Below are positions 9,074-18,161 of a stretch of 64,000 nucleotides of DNA, piece after piece. The stretch covers positions 1 to 64,000 of the forward strand of contig JANQQD010000325.1 of NCBI GenBank assembly GCA_028285185.1. The letters run 5' to 3'. A program made the translations under genes and the position numbers. Under the pieces are notes generated by a model, which did no database searches, was not told where the DNA came from, and saw only the letters and a list, made by a program, of their open reading frames with translations. The stretch comes from Anaerolineae bacterium. GTDB lineage: Bacteria; Pseudomonadota; Alphaproteobacteria; DSM-16000; Inquilinaceae. Within the stretch, counting starts at the first letter, position 1, and every line of letters starts with the position of its first letter.

Positions 9074-10018
9074 TCAGACCGGCTGCGGCGCCAAAAGACC
9101 GATCAGCACGCCCACGGTGACGATCGCGATCGCCGTCGACACCAGGATGGCGGTGGTGGTGCGGGCGACATAGGTGTCGTAGCTGCTGGACAGCAGATAG
9201 ACGTTCACACCCGTCGGCATGGCCGCGCACACGGTGGCAACCGCCGACCATAGGGGGTCTATGCCGAAGACATAGCGGGTGGAGATCCAGACCAGCACGG
9301 GCAGCGCAATCAGCTTCAGCCCCACGGTAGCAAAGGCGTGCTTCAGGTTGCCGGCGATCTTGAAGGTCGTCATCGTGGCGCCCACGGCGAACAGCGCCGC
9401 CGGTGTTGCCGCCCCGCGCAGCATGTCGATGAAGGTCTCCACCGGCCCCCACAGACCCAGCCCGGCGGCCCGCCAGAACAATCCCGCCAGCATGCCGAGA
9501 ATCACCGGATTGTGGGTCAGCGCCTTGGCCGCCGACCAGAGAATCTGGCCGACCTTGTCCCGCTGCCCGCGCGCCAGTTCGATCACCAGGGTCGGGAGGG
9601 TGATGAGGATCAGCGGGTGGAAGCTGATGATGAAGAGGGCCGCCACCAGCCCCTCTTCGCCGAAGGCCAGCAGGATAAGAGGCATGCCGAGCAGCACCAG
9701 ATTGCCGAAGACGCCGCCCATGCCGAACAGGGCCGCCTGGTCCAACGGCAAGGCCATGGCCTTGCGCCCCACCGCAATAGCCGTGCAGAAGACGATGAAA
9801 ACCGCGCTGAAATAGGCCGGGATGATCAGCGGGTCGACGGTGTCGGGCACCGTCAGCGTGCCCATCGCCCGGAACAACAGAGCCGGAATGGCCACCCAGA
9901 AGACGAAATTGTTGATGCCGCGAATGCCCTCATGCGTCAGCAGCGGCGTCTTGCCGACCACCCAGCCGCACAAGATCAGGCCGAACACCGGCAAGACGAC
10001 ATCGAGAACCGCCTGCAT
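9074..10018 (-). CDS. AEC family (auxin efflux carrier-type) transporter
   Basis: A 314-residue, almost wholly hydrophobic protein with about ten membrane helices. The AEC-typical N-terminus reads LPVFGLILCGWVVGK and is followed by a conserved FVFWVAIPALLFR segment. A central hydrophilic loop separates two halves. Members move organic anions such as malate, or amino acids. It ends 9 bases from the convergent M20 gene and is divergent from the L,D-transpeptidase gene. The substrate cannot be predicted. Confidence 0.87.
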   Translation of the reverse strand: MQAVLDVVLPVFGLILCGWVVGKTPLLTHEGIRGINNFVFWVAIPALLFRAMGTLTVPDTVDPLIIPAYFSAVFIVFCTAIAVGRKAMALPLDQAALFGMGGVFGNLVLLGMPLILLAFGEEGLVAALFIISFHPLILITLPTLVIELARGQRDKVGQILWSAAKALTHNPVILGMLAGLFWRAAGLGLWGPVETFIDMLRGAATPAALFAVGATMTTFKIAGNLKHAFATVGLKLIALPVLVWISTRYVFGIDPLWSAVATVCAAMPTGVNVYLLSSSYDTYVARTTTAILVSTAIAIVTVGVLIGLLAPQPV

Positions 10019-10109
10019 GGCATCGGCTCCAATTCACCACAGTTCGGGCCCAGGATGGCATGGGCGCGCGGGGGGTCGCGCAGCCGCAATCGGACTCACG
10101 TCATACAGG

Positions 10110-10868
10110 ATGGGAACGGCAAGCGTGAAGCGGCGGACAGTCATTCTTGGAGCGATCATGGGCATCGGCGTCGCCGGTGCTGCCCTCTGGCAGCCGGCAC
10201 CCCTGCAGGGGCTGATCAATACGGTCCGTGGCCGGCTGCGGAGCACGCGGACGGTCGATCAGGTGGTGGCGGAGTACGGCCCCGCCGTTCGGGCACGGAT
10301 TGTGCCGGCGTTCCAGACGGCCGGCGTCGCGCATCCGCCACCGTCGCTGACGCTGATCGGCCTGAAGGCGGAACGCCGGCTTGAGGTCTGGGCACCCGAC
10401 GCGTCCGGTCAGCCGACCAGGGTACTGCGCTACCCCGTCATGGCCGCCAGCGGCGAACCGGGGCCGAAGCTACGCGAGGGCGACAGACAGGTGCCCGAAG
10501 GGCTCTACCCGATCACCTTCTTGAACGCCAACAGCCGGTTCCACCTGTCGCTGCGCATCGGCTACCCCAGCGCGGAGGACCGCGAACACGCAGCAGCCGA
10601 GGGCCGCACAGATCTGGGCGGCAACATCATGATCCATGGCGCCGGCGGGTCCATCGGCTGCCTGGCGCTGACGAACGAGGCGATCGAAGAGGTGTTCGTG
10701 CTGGCCGCCGAGGTCGGCATCCAGTCCGTCCAGGTGATCCTGGCGCCGCACGACCTCCGCGGCCGCCCCGTTCCGCCGGTGCCCGACGGCGCGCCGGAGT
10801 GGATGGCCGACCGCTACCGCGACCTGCGTGCAGCCATGGCCGCGTACATCTCACCCGCGACGTCCTGA
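10110..10868 (+). CDS. YafK/ErfK-type L,D-transpeptidase
   Basis: A 252-residue exported protein. The first 20 or so residues form a basic, hydrophobic signal or anchor (KRRTVILGAIMGIGVAGA). The YkuD catalytic core reads IMIHGAGGSIGCLAL, with His176 and the nucleophile Cys184. The surrounding pattern resembles the YafK (COG3034) branch, whose known members act on peptidoglycan tetrapeptide stems, either forming or breaking the link with Braun lipoprotein. The frame is open further upstream, but ATG at 10110, or GTG at 10125, gives a sensible signal sequence. It is divergent from the AEC gene. Confidence 0.85.
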   Translation: MGTASVKRRTVILGAIMGIGVAGAALWQPAPLQGLINTVRGRLRSTRTVDQVVAEYGPAVRARIVPAFQTAGVAHPPPSLTLIGLKAERRLEVWAPDASGQPTRVLRYPVMAASGEPGPKLREGDRQVPEGLYPITFLNANSRFHLSLRIGYPSAEDREHAAAEGRTDLGGNIMIHGAGGSIGCLALTNEAIEEVFVLAAEVGIQSVQVILAPHDLRGRPVPPVPDGAPEWMADRYRDLRAAMAAYISPATS

Positions 10869-10995
10869 AGGGAACGGTTTTCGTCGCGTCGGGTCTTCAG
10901 ACCTCCCCCGGATATGTGGAACAAGGAAGGTTTGACCACCGCGGATTCCGCAAATGGAAGCCCCGGCGTGAGTGATGTGCGGAAGGACGTTGGAG

Positions 10996-12042
10996 ATGAC
11001 CGAACCAAGAAAGGGCCTGTTGGAGCGGCTGGCCGAAGGCCCGGTGATCGTGGCCGAAGGGTATTTGTTCGAGCTTGAGCGGCGGGGCTATCTGCAGGCC
11101 GGGCCGTTCGTGCCGGAGGTGGTGCTTGAGCATCCCGAGGTGGTCACACGGCTGCACGAGGATTTCGTGCATGCCGGCAGTGAAGTCGTCGAGGCGTTCA
11201 CCTACTACGCCCACCGCGAGAAGCTGCGGGTGATCGGGCGCGAGGACGACCTGGAGCGGATGAACCGGCAGGCGCTGCGCATCGCCAAGGATGTGGCGGA
11301 TCGGCATGGCTGCCTGATGGCCGGCAATATCTGCAATACCAACGTCTACGAAGCCGGCGACCCGGCAACGCACAAGGCCGTCCGCGCCATGTTCGAGGAG
11401 CAGATTGGCTGGGCCGTTGAGGAAGGGGCTGATTTCCTGATCGCCGAGACCCTCGACTGGCAGGGTGAGGCAGAGCTGGCGCTGGAGGTGATGAAGGCGA
11501 CCGGATTGCCCAGCGTCATCACCTTCTCCGTGCACCGGGACGAGGTCCTGTTCGACGGGGTCGACATCGTCGAGGCGTGCCGGCGCCTGGCGGATGCCGG
11601 CGCGGATGTCGTCGGCCTGAACTGCCAGCGCGGGCCGGAGACGCTGATGCCGGTGATCCGGCGCGTGCGCGAGGCCGTGTCGTGCCATGTCGCCGCCCTG
11701 CCCGTGCCCTACCGCACGACGGCAGCGGAACCGACCTTCCAGTCGCTGACGGACAGGGGCTGCGCCTGCATCCCCGACGACCGCCCGTTCCCGACGGCGC
11801 TCGACCCGTTCACCTGCAACCGCTACGAATGCGCCGAGTTCGCGCGCGCGTGCCTGGCGCTGGACGTGCGCTACATCGGCCTCTGCTGTGGGGCGGCACC
11901 GCACCACATCCGCGCGGTCGCAGAGGCGGTCGGCAAGACAGCACCCGGCAGCCGCTATGCCCCCGACATGTCCAAGCACGCGTTCTTCGGCACCGATGCG
12001 GCGATTCCGGAGCGCTACAAGGGCCGGCGCGCGGAGATCTGA
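10996..12042 (+). CDS. Homocysteine S-methyltransferase family protein (BHMT-like)
   Basis: A 348-residue TIM-barrel zinc enzyme of the homocysteine/betaine-homocysteine methyltransferase family. The zinc thiolates are Cys210 (GLNCQ) and the pair Cys297-Cys298 (LCCGAAP). The length matches stand-alone BHMT-like proteins and not MetH. It should move a methyl group from betaine, dimethylglycine-type donors, S-methylmethionine or SAM to homocysteine. The start at 10996 is preferred over the upstream GTG (10972) and ATG (10975) because GGAAGGA at 10981-10987 is well spaced for it. I see no SAM or SAH riboswitch in the upstream gap. Confidence 0.88.
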   Translation: MTEPRKGLLERLAEGPVIVAEGYLFELERRGYLQAGPFVPEVVLEHPEVVTRLHEDFVHAGSEVVEAFTYYAHREKLRVIGREDDLERMNRQALRIAKDVADRHGCLMAGNICNTNVYEAGDPATHKAVRAMFEEQIGWAVEEGADFLIAETLDWQGEAELALEVMKATGLPSVITFSVHRDEVLFDGVDIVEACRRLADAGADVVGLNCQRGPETLMPVIRRVREAVSCHVAALPVPYRTTAAEPTFQSLTDRGCACIPDDRPFPTALDPFTCNRYECAEFARACLALDVRYIGLCCGAAPHHIRAVAEAVGKTAPGSRYAPDMSKHAFFGTDAAIPERYKGRRAEI

Positions 12043-12067
12043 GCCGCAGCAGGCCCGCGGCCCAGCG

Positions 12068-12997
12068 CTACTCGGCCGACGGTTGCGGCCGTCGGGCGCG
12101 GGCGATCTCTTGGCGGGCGACCAAAAGCGCGCCGAGCACGACGAGCGTGGCCGCACCAGCAAAGACCGGCTGCGGCCAGCCGCCGAACAGCAGTACATCG
12201 CTTGAAACGGCCCACAGCACGGTCACGTATTCGAACGGCGCCAGCGCGGATGCCGGTGCATAGCGGAAGCTGACCGTCATGGCGATGTGGGCGGCACCGC
12301 CGAACAGTCCGGCGCCCACCAGCAGCGCGGCCTCGCCCGCCGTCGGCAGAACCCAGCCGAAGGGTGCGGTGGCGAGGCCGGCCAGCGTGCACACCAGGGC
12401 GAAATAGAACGCGATCGCACCCGGCGATTCCGATTGGGCCAGGCGGCGAAGCTGCATCAGCGCACCGGCAGTCAGCAGCGCGGTGAGGACGCCCAGGCCA
12501 AGGCCGATCAAGCGCCCATCGCCGGCGCCCGGCGCCGCCACTTCGGGCACCAGCAGGATCGCGACGCCGGAAAGCCCCAACAGGACGCCTGCCCACCGCA
12601 CCGGCGAGACGTGTTCCGCCAGCAGCGGCCCCGCCAGGATCACGACGAACAGCGGCGACAGGTAGGTCAGCAAGGTCGCTTCAGCGACCGGCAGAAATCC
12701 CAGCGTGGCAAAAGAGGCGAACATTGCCAGGCAGCCCAGCACACAGCGCACCAGATGCCCCATCGGCCGTTCGGTCGCCAAGCCCTGCGGCCATTCCCGG
12801 CACCACACCAGGAACAGGACGAGCGGCACCATGGCCACGGCACTGCGGAAGAAGACGATCTGCCCGACCGGCACATCCGCCGACAGGCCCTTCACGCAGC
12901 ACGCCATCGCGACGAACAGCACGCCCGACAGGACCCTGAGGCCGATGCCGACGGGCACCGTGCCGCGGCTCTCGCCCGGAAGCCGCGATGCGCTCAT
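12068..12997 (-). CDS. DMT-superfamily transporter (EamA domains), last gene of the ABC operon
   Basis: A 309-residue protein of about ten membrane helices with two EamA repeats (about 18-150 and 160-290). The first contains the family-typical VGQIVFFRSAVAMVP stretch. Its ATG at 12997 overlaps the stop of the upstream ABC permease gene by four bases (12994-12997), so it is translationally coupled to the importer operon. DMT proteins are mostly exporters of amino acids or other small metabolites. Here it may handle the same substrate as the importer or a related metabolite. That role is inference from linkage only. Confidence 0.85.
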   Translation of the reverse strand: MSASRLPGESRGTVPVGIGLRVLSGVLFVAMACCVKGLSADVPVGQIVFFRSAVAMVPLVLFLVWCREWPQGLATERPMGHLVRCVLGCLAMFASFATLGFLPVAEATLLTYLSPLFVVILAGPLLAEHVSPVRWAGVLLGLSGVAILLVPEVAAPGAGDGRLIGLGLGVLTALLTAGALMQLRRLAQSESPGAIAFYFALVCTLAGLATAPFGWVLPTAGEAALLVGAGLFGGAAHIAMTVSFRYAPASALAPFEYVTVLWAVSSDVLLFGGWPQPVFAGAATLVVLGALLVARQEIARARRPQPSAE

Positions 12998-13884
12998 GAC
13001 GTGGCCGCGGCGTAGCGGTCGCGGAGGCTGTCCCCGATCAGGTTGAAGGCGAGCGCCGACAGCATGATCGGCACGCCGGGCAGGATCGCATAGTGCCAGG
13101 CGGACAGGATGTAGCTGCGCCCTTCCAGCAGGATCGTGCCCCATTCCGGGTTCGGGGGCTGGACGCCGAACCCCAGGAAACCGAGGCCGGAGATGGCAAG
13201 CACCGAGCGCGAGACATGCGCCGTCATCATCACGATCACCGCCCCGGTGCTGGCCGGCAGCAGGTGATGCCGCACGATGCGCAGCCATCCGACACCGTTG
13301 AGGCGCGCCAGCTGGACATGCTCCCGGTCCCGCGCCGCCAGCGTGATGCCGCGGACCAGACGCGCATACCGCATCCAGCCGACCACGCCCAGCGCCAGCA
13401 GCAGATGGCCACCGCCACCCCCTAGCACGCCGGCCACCGCCAGCGCCGCCACCATTTCCGGGAACGCGAAGAAGATATCGGTCAGCCGCATCACCGCATC
13501 GTCCAGCCACCCGCCGCAGGCGCCTGCGACGAGGCCGATCACGATGCCGACGGCGGCGGAAACCAGGACGACGGCGATCGCCATGCCGATCGAGACCTGC
13601 GCACCGGCAAGCGTGCGCGACAGGAGATCCCGGCCTAGATGGTCGCCGCCCATGGGATGGTCCCAGCTGGGCGGCGCCAACCGCAACCCGGCCAGGGGCT
13701 CAAGCGGATCGTAGGGCGCGATCACCGGCCCGATAGCGGCGATTACCAGTGCTACCGCAGCTACTGCCCAGGCTGCCACGGTGATCGGGTTCCCGAAGGT
13801 TCGCGCGCGTCCGCGGCCGTTCACCGGGGGCTCCGGCACCGGACGGTAGGGGCTTCCGATCGGCGTGACCGGGCCGCTGGTCAT
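12994..13884 (-). CDS. Peptide/nickel-type ABC transporter permease (DppC/NikC class)
   Basis: A 296-residue membrane protein with an N-terminal cytoplasmic tail, a first helix at about 30-55, the DppC-class periplasmic motif HPMGGDHLGRDLLSR, and five further helices. The EAA-type loop for ATPase contact is in the C-terminal half (ARLNGVGWLRIVRHHLLP). It overlaps the DppB-type gene by four bases (13881-13884) and the EamA gene likewise, so this is one tightly coupled operon. It forms the channel with the DppB-class subunit. Confidence 0.9.
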   Translation of the reverse strand: MTSGPVTPIGSPYRPVPEPPVNGRGRARTFGNPITVAAWAVAAVALVIAAIGPVIAPYDPLEPLAGLRLAPPSWDHPMGGDHLGRDLLSRTLAGAQVSIGMAIAVVLVSAAVGIVIGLVAGACGGWLDDAVMRLTDIFFAFPEMVAALAVAGVLGGGGGHLLLALGVVGWMRYARLVRGITLAARDREHVQLARLNGVGWLRIVRHHLLPASTGAVIVMMTAHVSRSVLAISGLGFLGFGVQPPNPEWGTILLEGRSYILSAWHYAILPGVPIMLSALAFNLIGDSLRDRYAAATS

Positions 13885-14825
13885 CGCATGCCCTCGCGCG
13901 TCCTCGGATCCAGCCACCAATAGAGCAGGTCCACCAGCAGGTTGAGCGTGACGAACACGATGGCGCTCAAGAGCACGATCGCCTGGATCACGGGATAGTC
14001 GCGCGCATCCACCGAATGCACGAACAGCTGGCCGATGCCGTTCCAGGCAAAGACGTATTCCACGGCCACGGCGCCTTCGAGCAGGAACCCGATCTCCAAC
14101 GCAAAGATGGTGATCACCGGGATCAATGCGTTGCGCAACGCGTGCCGGCCGATCACGCTGCGTTCCGCGATGCCGCGCCCGCGCGTCGCCTGCAGGTGAG
14201 CCGCACTCAGGATGTCGATGACGGAGGCACGCAAAAGGCGGGCCGTGTAGACGGTGATGCCGGTGCCCAGCGTGACCGCCGGCAAGATCAGGTGCTCCCA
14301 CCCGCCGCGGCCGAAGGCCGGCAGCCAGCCCAGTTGAACCGCGAACACGAAGATCAGCAGCACGCCGAGCCAGAAATTGGGCATCGCCGCCCCAAGCGAG
14401 GCCAGGGCCACGCATATCGAGTCGAACCAGGTTCCCCGATAGACGCCGGCCATCAGACCGAGCGGGATCGACAGTACGACGGCCACCGCAAGCGCTGCCG
14501 CCGCCAGCTGCAAAGTTCGGGCGAACCGCTCGGCCAGAAGCTCGCCGACCGGGCGACCATCCACGAGCGAGCGCCCGAGATCCAGGGCAAGGACATGGCG
14601 CGACCAACGCCAGAACTGGACCACGAAGGGCTGGTCCAGCCCTTCCGCCTCGCGGATCCGGTCCAGGGTCTCATGGTCCAGGGCCGCGTCCGAGCCGTAG
14701 CGCGCTTCGGCGATGGCCATGGCCGCGTCGCCCGGTGCCAGGGACAACAGGCAGAAGGTCAGGAAGGTGGCGCCGGCGAGCACGACCCCGGCGCCTAACA
14801 CGCGCCTGACGGCAAAGGCGATCAT
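13881..14825 (-). CDS. Peptide/nickel-type ABC transporter permease (DppB/NikB class)
   Basis: A 314-residue membrane protein with six predicted helices. It has the DppB-type N-terminus (helix at 10-30, then SLAPGDAA) and a C-terminal EAA loop (ATRGRGIAERSVIGRHALRNALIP). The start ATG at 14825 overlaps the upstream ATPase stop by four bases. The frame is open further upstream, but that portion lies inside the ATPase gene. It pairs with the DppC-class subunit to form the translocation pore. Confidence 0.9.
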   Translation of the reverse strand: MIAFAVRRVLGAGVVLAGATFLTFCLLSLAPGDAAMAIAEARYGSDAALDHETLDRIREAEGLDQPFVVQFWRWSRHVLALDLGRSLVDGRPVGELLAERFARTLQLAAAALAVAVVLSIPLGLMAGVYRGTWFDSICVALASLGAAMPNFWLGVLLIFVFAVQLGWLPAFGRGGWEHLILPAVTLGTGITVYTARLLRASVIDILSAAHLQATRGRGIAERSVIGRHALRNALIPVITIFALEIGFLLEGAVAVEYVFAWNGIGQLFVHSVDARDYPVIQAIVLLSAIVFVTLNLLVDLLYWWLDPRTREGMR

Positions 14826-15700
14826 CCCACGACCTTCGCAGCCACGTCGGATGGCGCGCGCATCAGCGCTGTTCGCCGTGCCTCGCGACTGTGGAAGCTT
14901 TCCACCAGCCGGCGCGCCTCGGGATGGTGCGGAGTGGTGAAGAACCGATCCACATCGCAAAGCTCCACGATGCGGCCCTTGTCGACAACGGCCACCTGCG
15001 TGCCCAGCCGGCGCACCAGACGCAGATCATGGCTGACCAACACCAGGGTTGCAGCGGTCTCTCGGTGGATCCGCTCCAGCAAATCCGCCACCTGCTTCTG
15101 TACGATGGCATCCAAAGCACTCAGCGGTTCATCAAGGAACAACAGCCTCGGTTCCGTTGTCAGGGCGCGTGCGAGGCACGCCCTCTGACACTGACCGACG
15201 GAGATCTGAGACGGTCTGCGGCTCAGGATCTCCGCTGGCAATCCCATGCGGCCGGCGAGATCGACGCAGCGGGCCCGCCATTCGGATGCGGGCATGCCGC
15301 GCGCGGCCAAGGGTTCCGCGATACCGTCCAGCACCGACATGTGCGGGTTGAGCGCCGCCACCGGATTCTGGAACACCGCCTGCGCGGCGCGCCGCAGCCG
15401 CCTGTGCGCCCGATCGAGCGGCCGCGTCACCGTCTGCCCGTCGAAGCTCAGTTTGCCCGAGGTGAAGCGGGAGAGCCCCAGCACCGCCTTGATCAGCGTC
15501 GATTTGCCGCCGCCGCTAGGGCCGACGATGCAGAGCACATCGCCACTGCGGATGGAAAACGTGGCGCCGTCGACGAGCATTGTCCGCCGCCGCCGCGCGT
15601 TGCGAACCGCCACGGAAAGGCCGCGCACCTCCAGCAGCGCATCGGATGCGCCGGCCGCGCTACCAGGCGGCGCTGGCGACAAGGCTGCGGGTGTAGTCAT
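14822..15700 (-). CDS. ABC transporter ATPase (DppF/NikE class)
   Basis: A 292-residue ATPase with Walker A GPSGGGKST, the Q-loop in QAVFQNPVAALNPH, and Walker B LLFLDEPLSALD followed by the H-loop in LVSHDL. The ABC signature reads ISVGQCQR, with Val where LSGGQ has its first Gly. I have the impression that SVGQ variants occur in this family. The ATG at 15700 overlaps the end of the upstream ATPase by 41 bases; a later start cannot be excluded. It should drive transport together with the DppD-class subunit. Confidence 0.88.
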   Translation of the reverse strand: MTTPAALSPAPPGSAAGASDALLEVRGLSVAVRNARRRRTMLVDGATFSIRSGDVLCIVGPSGGGKSTLIKAVLGLSRFTSGKLSFDGQTVTRPLDRAHRRLRRAAQAVFQNPVAALNPHMSVLDGIAEPLAARGMPASEWRARCVDLAGRMGLPAEILSRRPSQISVGQCQRACLARALTTEPRLLFLDEPLSALDAIVQKQVADLLERIHRETAATLVLVSHDLRLVRRLGTQVAVVDKGRIVELCDVDRFFTTPHHPEARRLVESFHSREARRTALMRAPSDVAAKVVG

Positions 15701-16508
15701 GGCTGGGCGACGACAGGACGGTGCGGGCGGGGCCGGAGTCCACGAGGCACCCTTGATGAAGCACGGCGATGCGGTGACAGACCTGCGCCGCCGTCGACAG
15801 ATCATGGGTAATCAACAGCACAGCCAGATCGTGCCGTGCGACAAGGGCGGAGAGGTCTTCAAGCAGACGATCGGCGATCGGCAGGTCCAGCGCCGCCGTC
15901 GGTTCGTCGAGCACCAAGAGCCCGGGGGCCGGCCACGCCGCCATGGCGAACAGCACCCGCTGCAGCATGCCCCGGCTCCACTGGTGGGGGAACTGCCGAT
16001 GGCGCCGTGCCGGCCGGTCGATCCCGACCCTGCCAAGCACGGTATCGATGGCTGCCTCCATGACCTTGCCGTTGCCGCCTGCAGTCCCGTTCGGCTGTGG
16101 GTCGCGCAGAGCGGGGCGATGGGTGTCGGCGAACTCCCGCAACTGGCTGCCGAGCGTGAAGACCGGATCGAGAGCGCCGATCGGGTCCTGCTGCACCAGC
16201 GCGATCTCGCGTCCGCGCAGGCGCCGCATCTCGCGTTGCGACACCCGCACCAGATCGCGGCCGCGGAAGCTCAGCCTACCGGACCGGATGGCCAACGGTG
16301 CCTCCAGCCGCATCAGGCAGCGGGCAATGGTGCTCTTGCCCGATCCGGACTCACCGACCAGACCCACGATCTCGCCCGCGCCCACGGACAGCGACACACG
16401 ATTCAGGATCGGTGTCGCGCGCCCGTCGGGCGGCGCCACAGTCAGGCCTTCGATCTCCAGCATCGCAGGCGCCGGATCGGGCCCTTGGGCCTGGTCGGCG
16501 ATGGACAT
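15660..16508 (-). CDS. ABC transporter ATPase (DppD/NikD class)
   Basis: A 282-residue ATPase with Walker A GESGSGKST, Q-loop IALVQQDPIGALDP and Walker B LLVLDEPTAALD followed by LLITHDL. The signature is WSRGMLQR, so the first Gly of the usual FSGGMRQR-type motif is Arg. Both ATPases of this importer therefore deviate at the same signature position. It is shorter than many OppD/DppD proteins and lacks most of the C-terminal oligopeptide extension. It begins one base after the stop of the solute-binding protein gene. Confidence 0.88.
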   Translation of the reverse strand: MSIADQAQGPDPAPAMLEIEGLTVAPPDGRATPILNRVSLSVGAGEIVGLVGESGSGKSTIARCLMRLEAPLAIRSGRLSFRGRDLVRVSQREMRRLRGREIALVQQDPIGALDPVFTLGSQLREFADTHRPALRDPQPNGTAGGNGKVMEAAIDTVLGRVGIDRPARRHRQFPHQWSRGMLQRVLFAMAAWPAPGLLVLDEPTAALDLPIADRLLEDLSALVARHDLAVLLITHDLSTAAQVCHRIAVLHQGCLVDSGPARTVLSSPSHDYTRSLVASAAW

Positions 16509-16509
16509 G

Positions 16510-18063
16510 TCAGTGGGCGACCGACATGGTGTTGTTCACCAGATAGATGCCGGCCGGATGCAGCGAGAAACCCTGAACGTGGGTGTGCCATACGGCCAGC
16601 CGGTTCTTGTAGAAGGCAGCCGCGACGGGCAGCTCTTCATGGAGGATCTCCTGCATGCGGTCGAAGATCGGGGCGCGTTCGTCCGCATCGAAGGTGCTGA
16701 TGCCGTGGTCCAGCAAGGTATCGAACTCTGCATTCGACCAGGCCCCGAAATTCTCCAGCGCGCCGGTGCGGAAGGTGAAATTGGGGAAGTAGGCGGGATT
16801 GCCGGTCGGGGCGGAATTGCTGCTGAACATCAGCATATCGGCGCGCCCTTCGCGGAAATCGTCGACGGCAACGGTCCAGTCGCGCAAAACCTGAAGATCG
16901 CTGTCGATACCATGCTCGCGAAGACGCGCGAGATAGAGCTCCGCCGCCGGCTGCATGGACGGACGGCCGACGTAGGATCGCACGACCAGACGGAACGGCT
17001 CTCCGTTCTGGTCCAACAGGCCGTCGCCGTCACTGTCTTCGATGCCGGCTTCGGCCAGGAGGGCGAGCGCGCCGGCGGGGTCATAGGGCGTCGGCTCCAG
17101 CGCCTGGTTGGCCCAGGGTGCAGTCGGCGGGAAGATGCCGACCCCAGGCGTGCCACCCAGGTCGTTCAGCACCGTTTCCACAATCTCTTCGCGCGGCATC
17201 ATCAGGCTCAGCGCCTGACGGACGCGCAGATCGGCCAAGGGGCCCGTGTTGACCTGCAGGAAGAAGAACATCAAGCGCCCGGTGGACACCGCCTCCATGG
17301 CCAAGTCGTCGCGGCCCTCAACGCGATCGAGATCCGTATCCGGAAAGTTGGCCGCGATGTCGATGTCGCCCGCTTCCAGCGCCAGCATGACGGTCGCCGG
17401 GTCGGTGATCGTCAGCAATTCCAGCCGATCGACGGCAGCCGCACCGCCCCAATAGTCGTCGAAGCGGACGGACACGATGCTTTCGCCGGGCGTGACGGTG
17501 TCGAGCACGAACGGCCCCGTGCCGTAGAACCGGTCGGCTGTCGTTCCAGGAGAGAGGATAGCAAGGCCCGGATCGACGAGATCGTTCAGGAAGGCGGCGT
17601 TAGGCTCAGCGGTCTCGATCCGAACGGTCAACTCATCGACGACCTCAATGTCCTCGATCCCGATCAGCGAGGCGATCCGCTCGTTGTGAACCGGGCTTTC
17701 GGGGTCGATCACCCGGTTCAAGCTGAATTCCACGGCTTCGGCCGTCATCGGCATGCCATCATGGAACACCACGCCGTCCTTCAGCTCGATCTCCCACACC
17801 GTGGGCTCGACGGCAGTCGCACTCTCCGCCAGTCGCGGTTCGAGCTCCAGGTCCCGGTTCAGCCAGAACAGCGTTTCCGTGATGCCGGCATCGCTGGTGC
17901 GCCAGCCGTTCCACCCCGACGCCGGGTCAGGGTTCGGATGATCGAACCCAAAGGGAATGGCGATCCTGATAGTGGTCTCGTCAGCCAATGAGTGGCCGCT
18001 GACAGCGGCGACACAGAGCGAAGAGGCCAGGATGGCGGCCGTCCGTCGAAGAGTAGTGTGCAT
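16510..18063 (-). CDS. Periplasmic solute-binding protein, SBP_bac_5 family (peptide/nickel type)
   Basis: A 517-residue precursor with an N-terminal signal peptide (about 1-28, cleavage near SLADE) and the family-5 core, including LELKDGVVFHDG-like sequence (here IELKDGVVFHDGMPM) and the TGPFVLD motif. It is first in a six-gene minus-strand operon. Family 5 binds peptides, nickel or cobalt metallophore complexes, and other solutes. A cobalamin riboswitch lies upstream on the same strand, so a cobalt-linked or B12-related substrate is the most economical guess. Known B12-riboswitch targets include cobalt importers, but no metal ligand can be read from this sequence. Confidence 0.85.
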   Translation of the reverse strand: MHTTLRRTAAILASSLCVAAVSGHSLADETTIRIAIPFGFDHPNPDPASGWNGWRTSDAGITETLFWLNRDLELEPRLAESATAVEPTVWEIELKDGVVFHDGMPMTAEAVEFSLNRVIDPESPVHNERIASLIGIEDIEVVDELTVRIETAEPNAAFLNDLVDPGLAILSPGTTADRFYGTGPFVLDTVTPGESIVSVRFDDYWGGAAAVDRLELLTITDPATVMLALEAGDIDIAANFPDTDLDRVEGRDDLAMEAVSTGRLMFFFLQVNTGPLADLRVRQALSLMMPREEIVETVLNDLGGTPGVGIFPPTAPWANQALEPTPYDPAGALALLAEAGIEDSDGDGLLDQNGEPFRLVVRSYVGRPSMQPAAELYLARLREHGIDSDLQVLRDWTVAVDDFREGRADMLMFSSNSAPTGNPAYFPNFTFRTGALENFGAWSNAEFDTLLDHGISTFDADERAPIFDRMQEILHEELPVAAAFYKNRLAVWHTHVQGFSLHPAGIYLVNNTMSVAH

Positions 18064-18138
18064 TGGAGGCTTTCCGGTGCTGCGGCTTTAGGACTCGGTG
18101 CCGGGTCGTGGGCAGGCTGCGATGCCGAGGGGTGAGGG

Positions 18139-18161
18139 TATATGTAACGTTATATCATTTC
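18139..18161 (-). promoter_or_regulatory. A/T-rich dyad upstream of the importer, possible operator
   Basis: An A/T-rich island in GC-rich surroundings contains the 8-bp palindrome TAACGTTA (18145-18152). On the minus strand the island runs GAAATGATATAACG and onward. It lies 80-100 bases upstream of the solute-binding protein start, where a promoter or operator would be expected. It bears a loose resemblance to A/T-rich metalloregulator boxes, but the outer arms are imperfect. I make no firm regulator call. Confidence 0.3.

Noticed and set aside
10869-10995. Possible SAM or SAH riboswitch before the homocysteine methyltransferase gene
   Set aside because: The conserved cores of the SAM-II and SAH classes are not present.
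15943-17991. Plus-strand frame of about 680 codons over the ABC importer
   Set aside because: Antisense to genes with clear motifs and overlaps; no recognisable domain.
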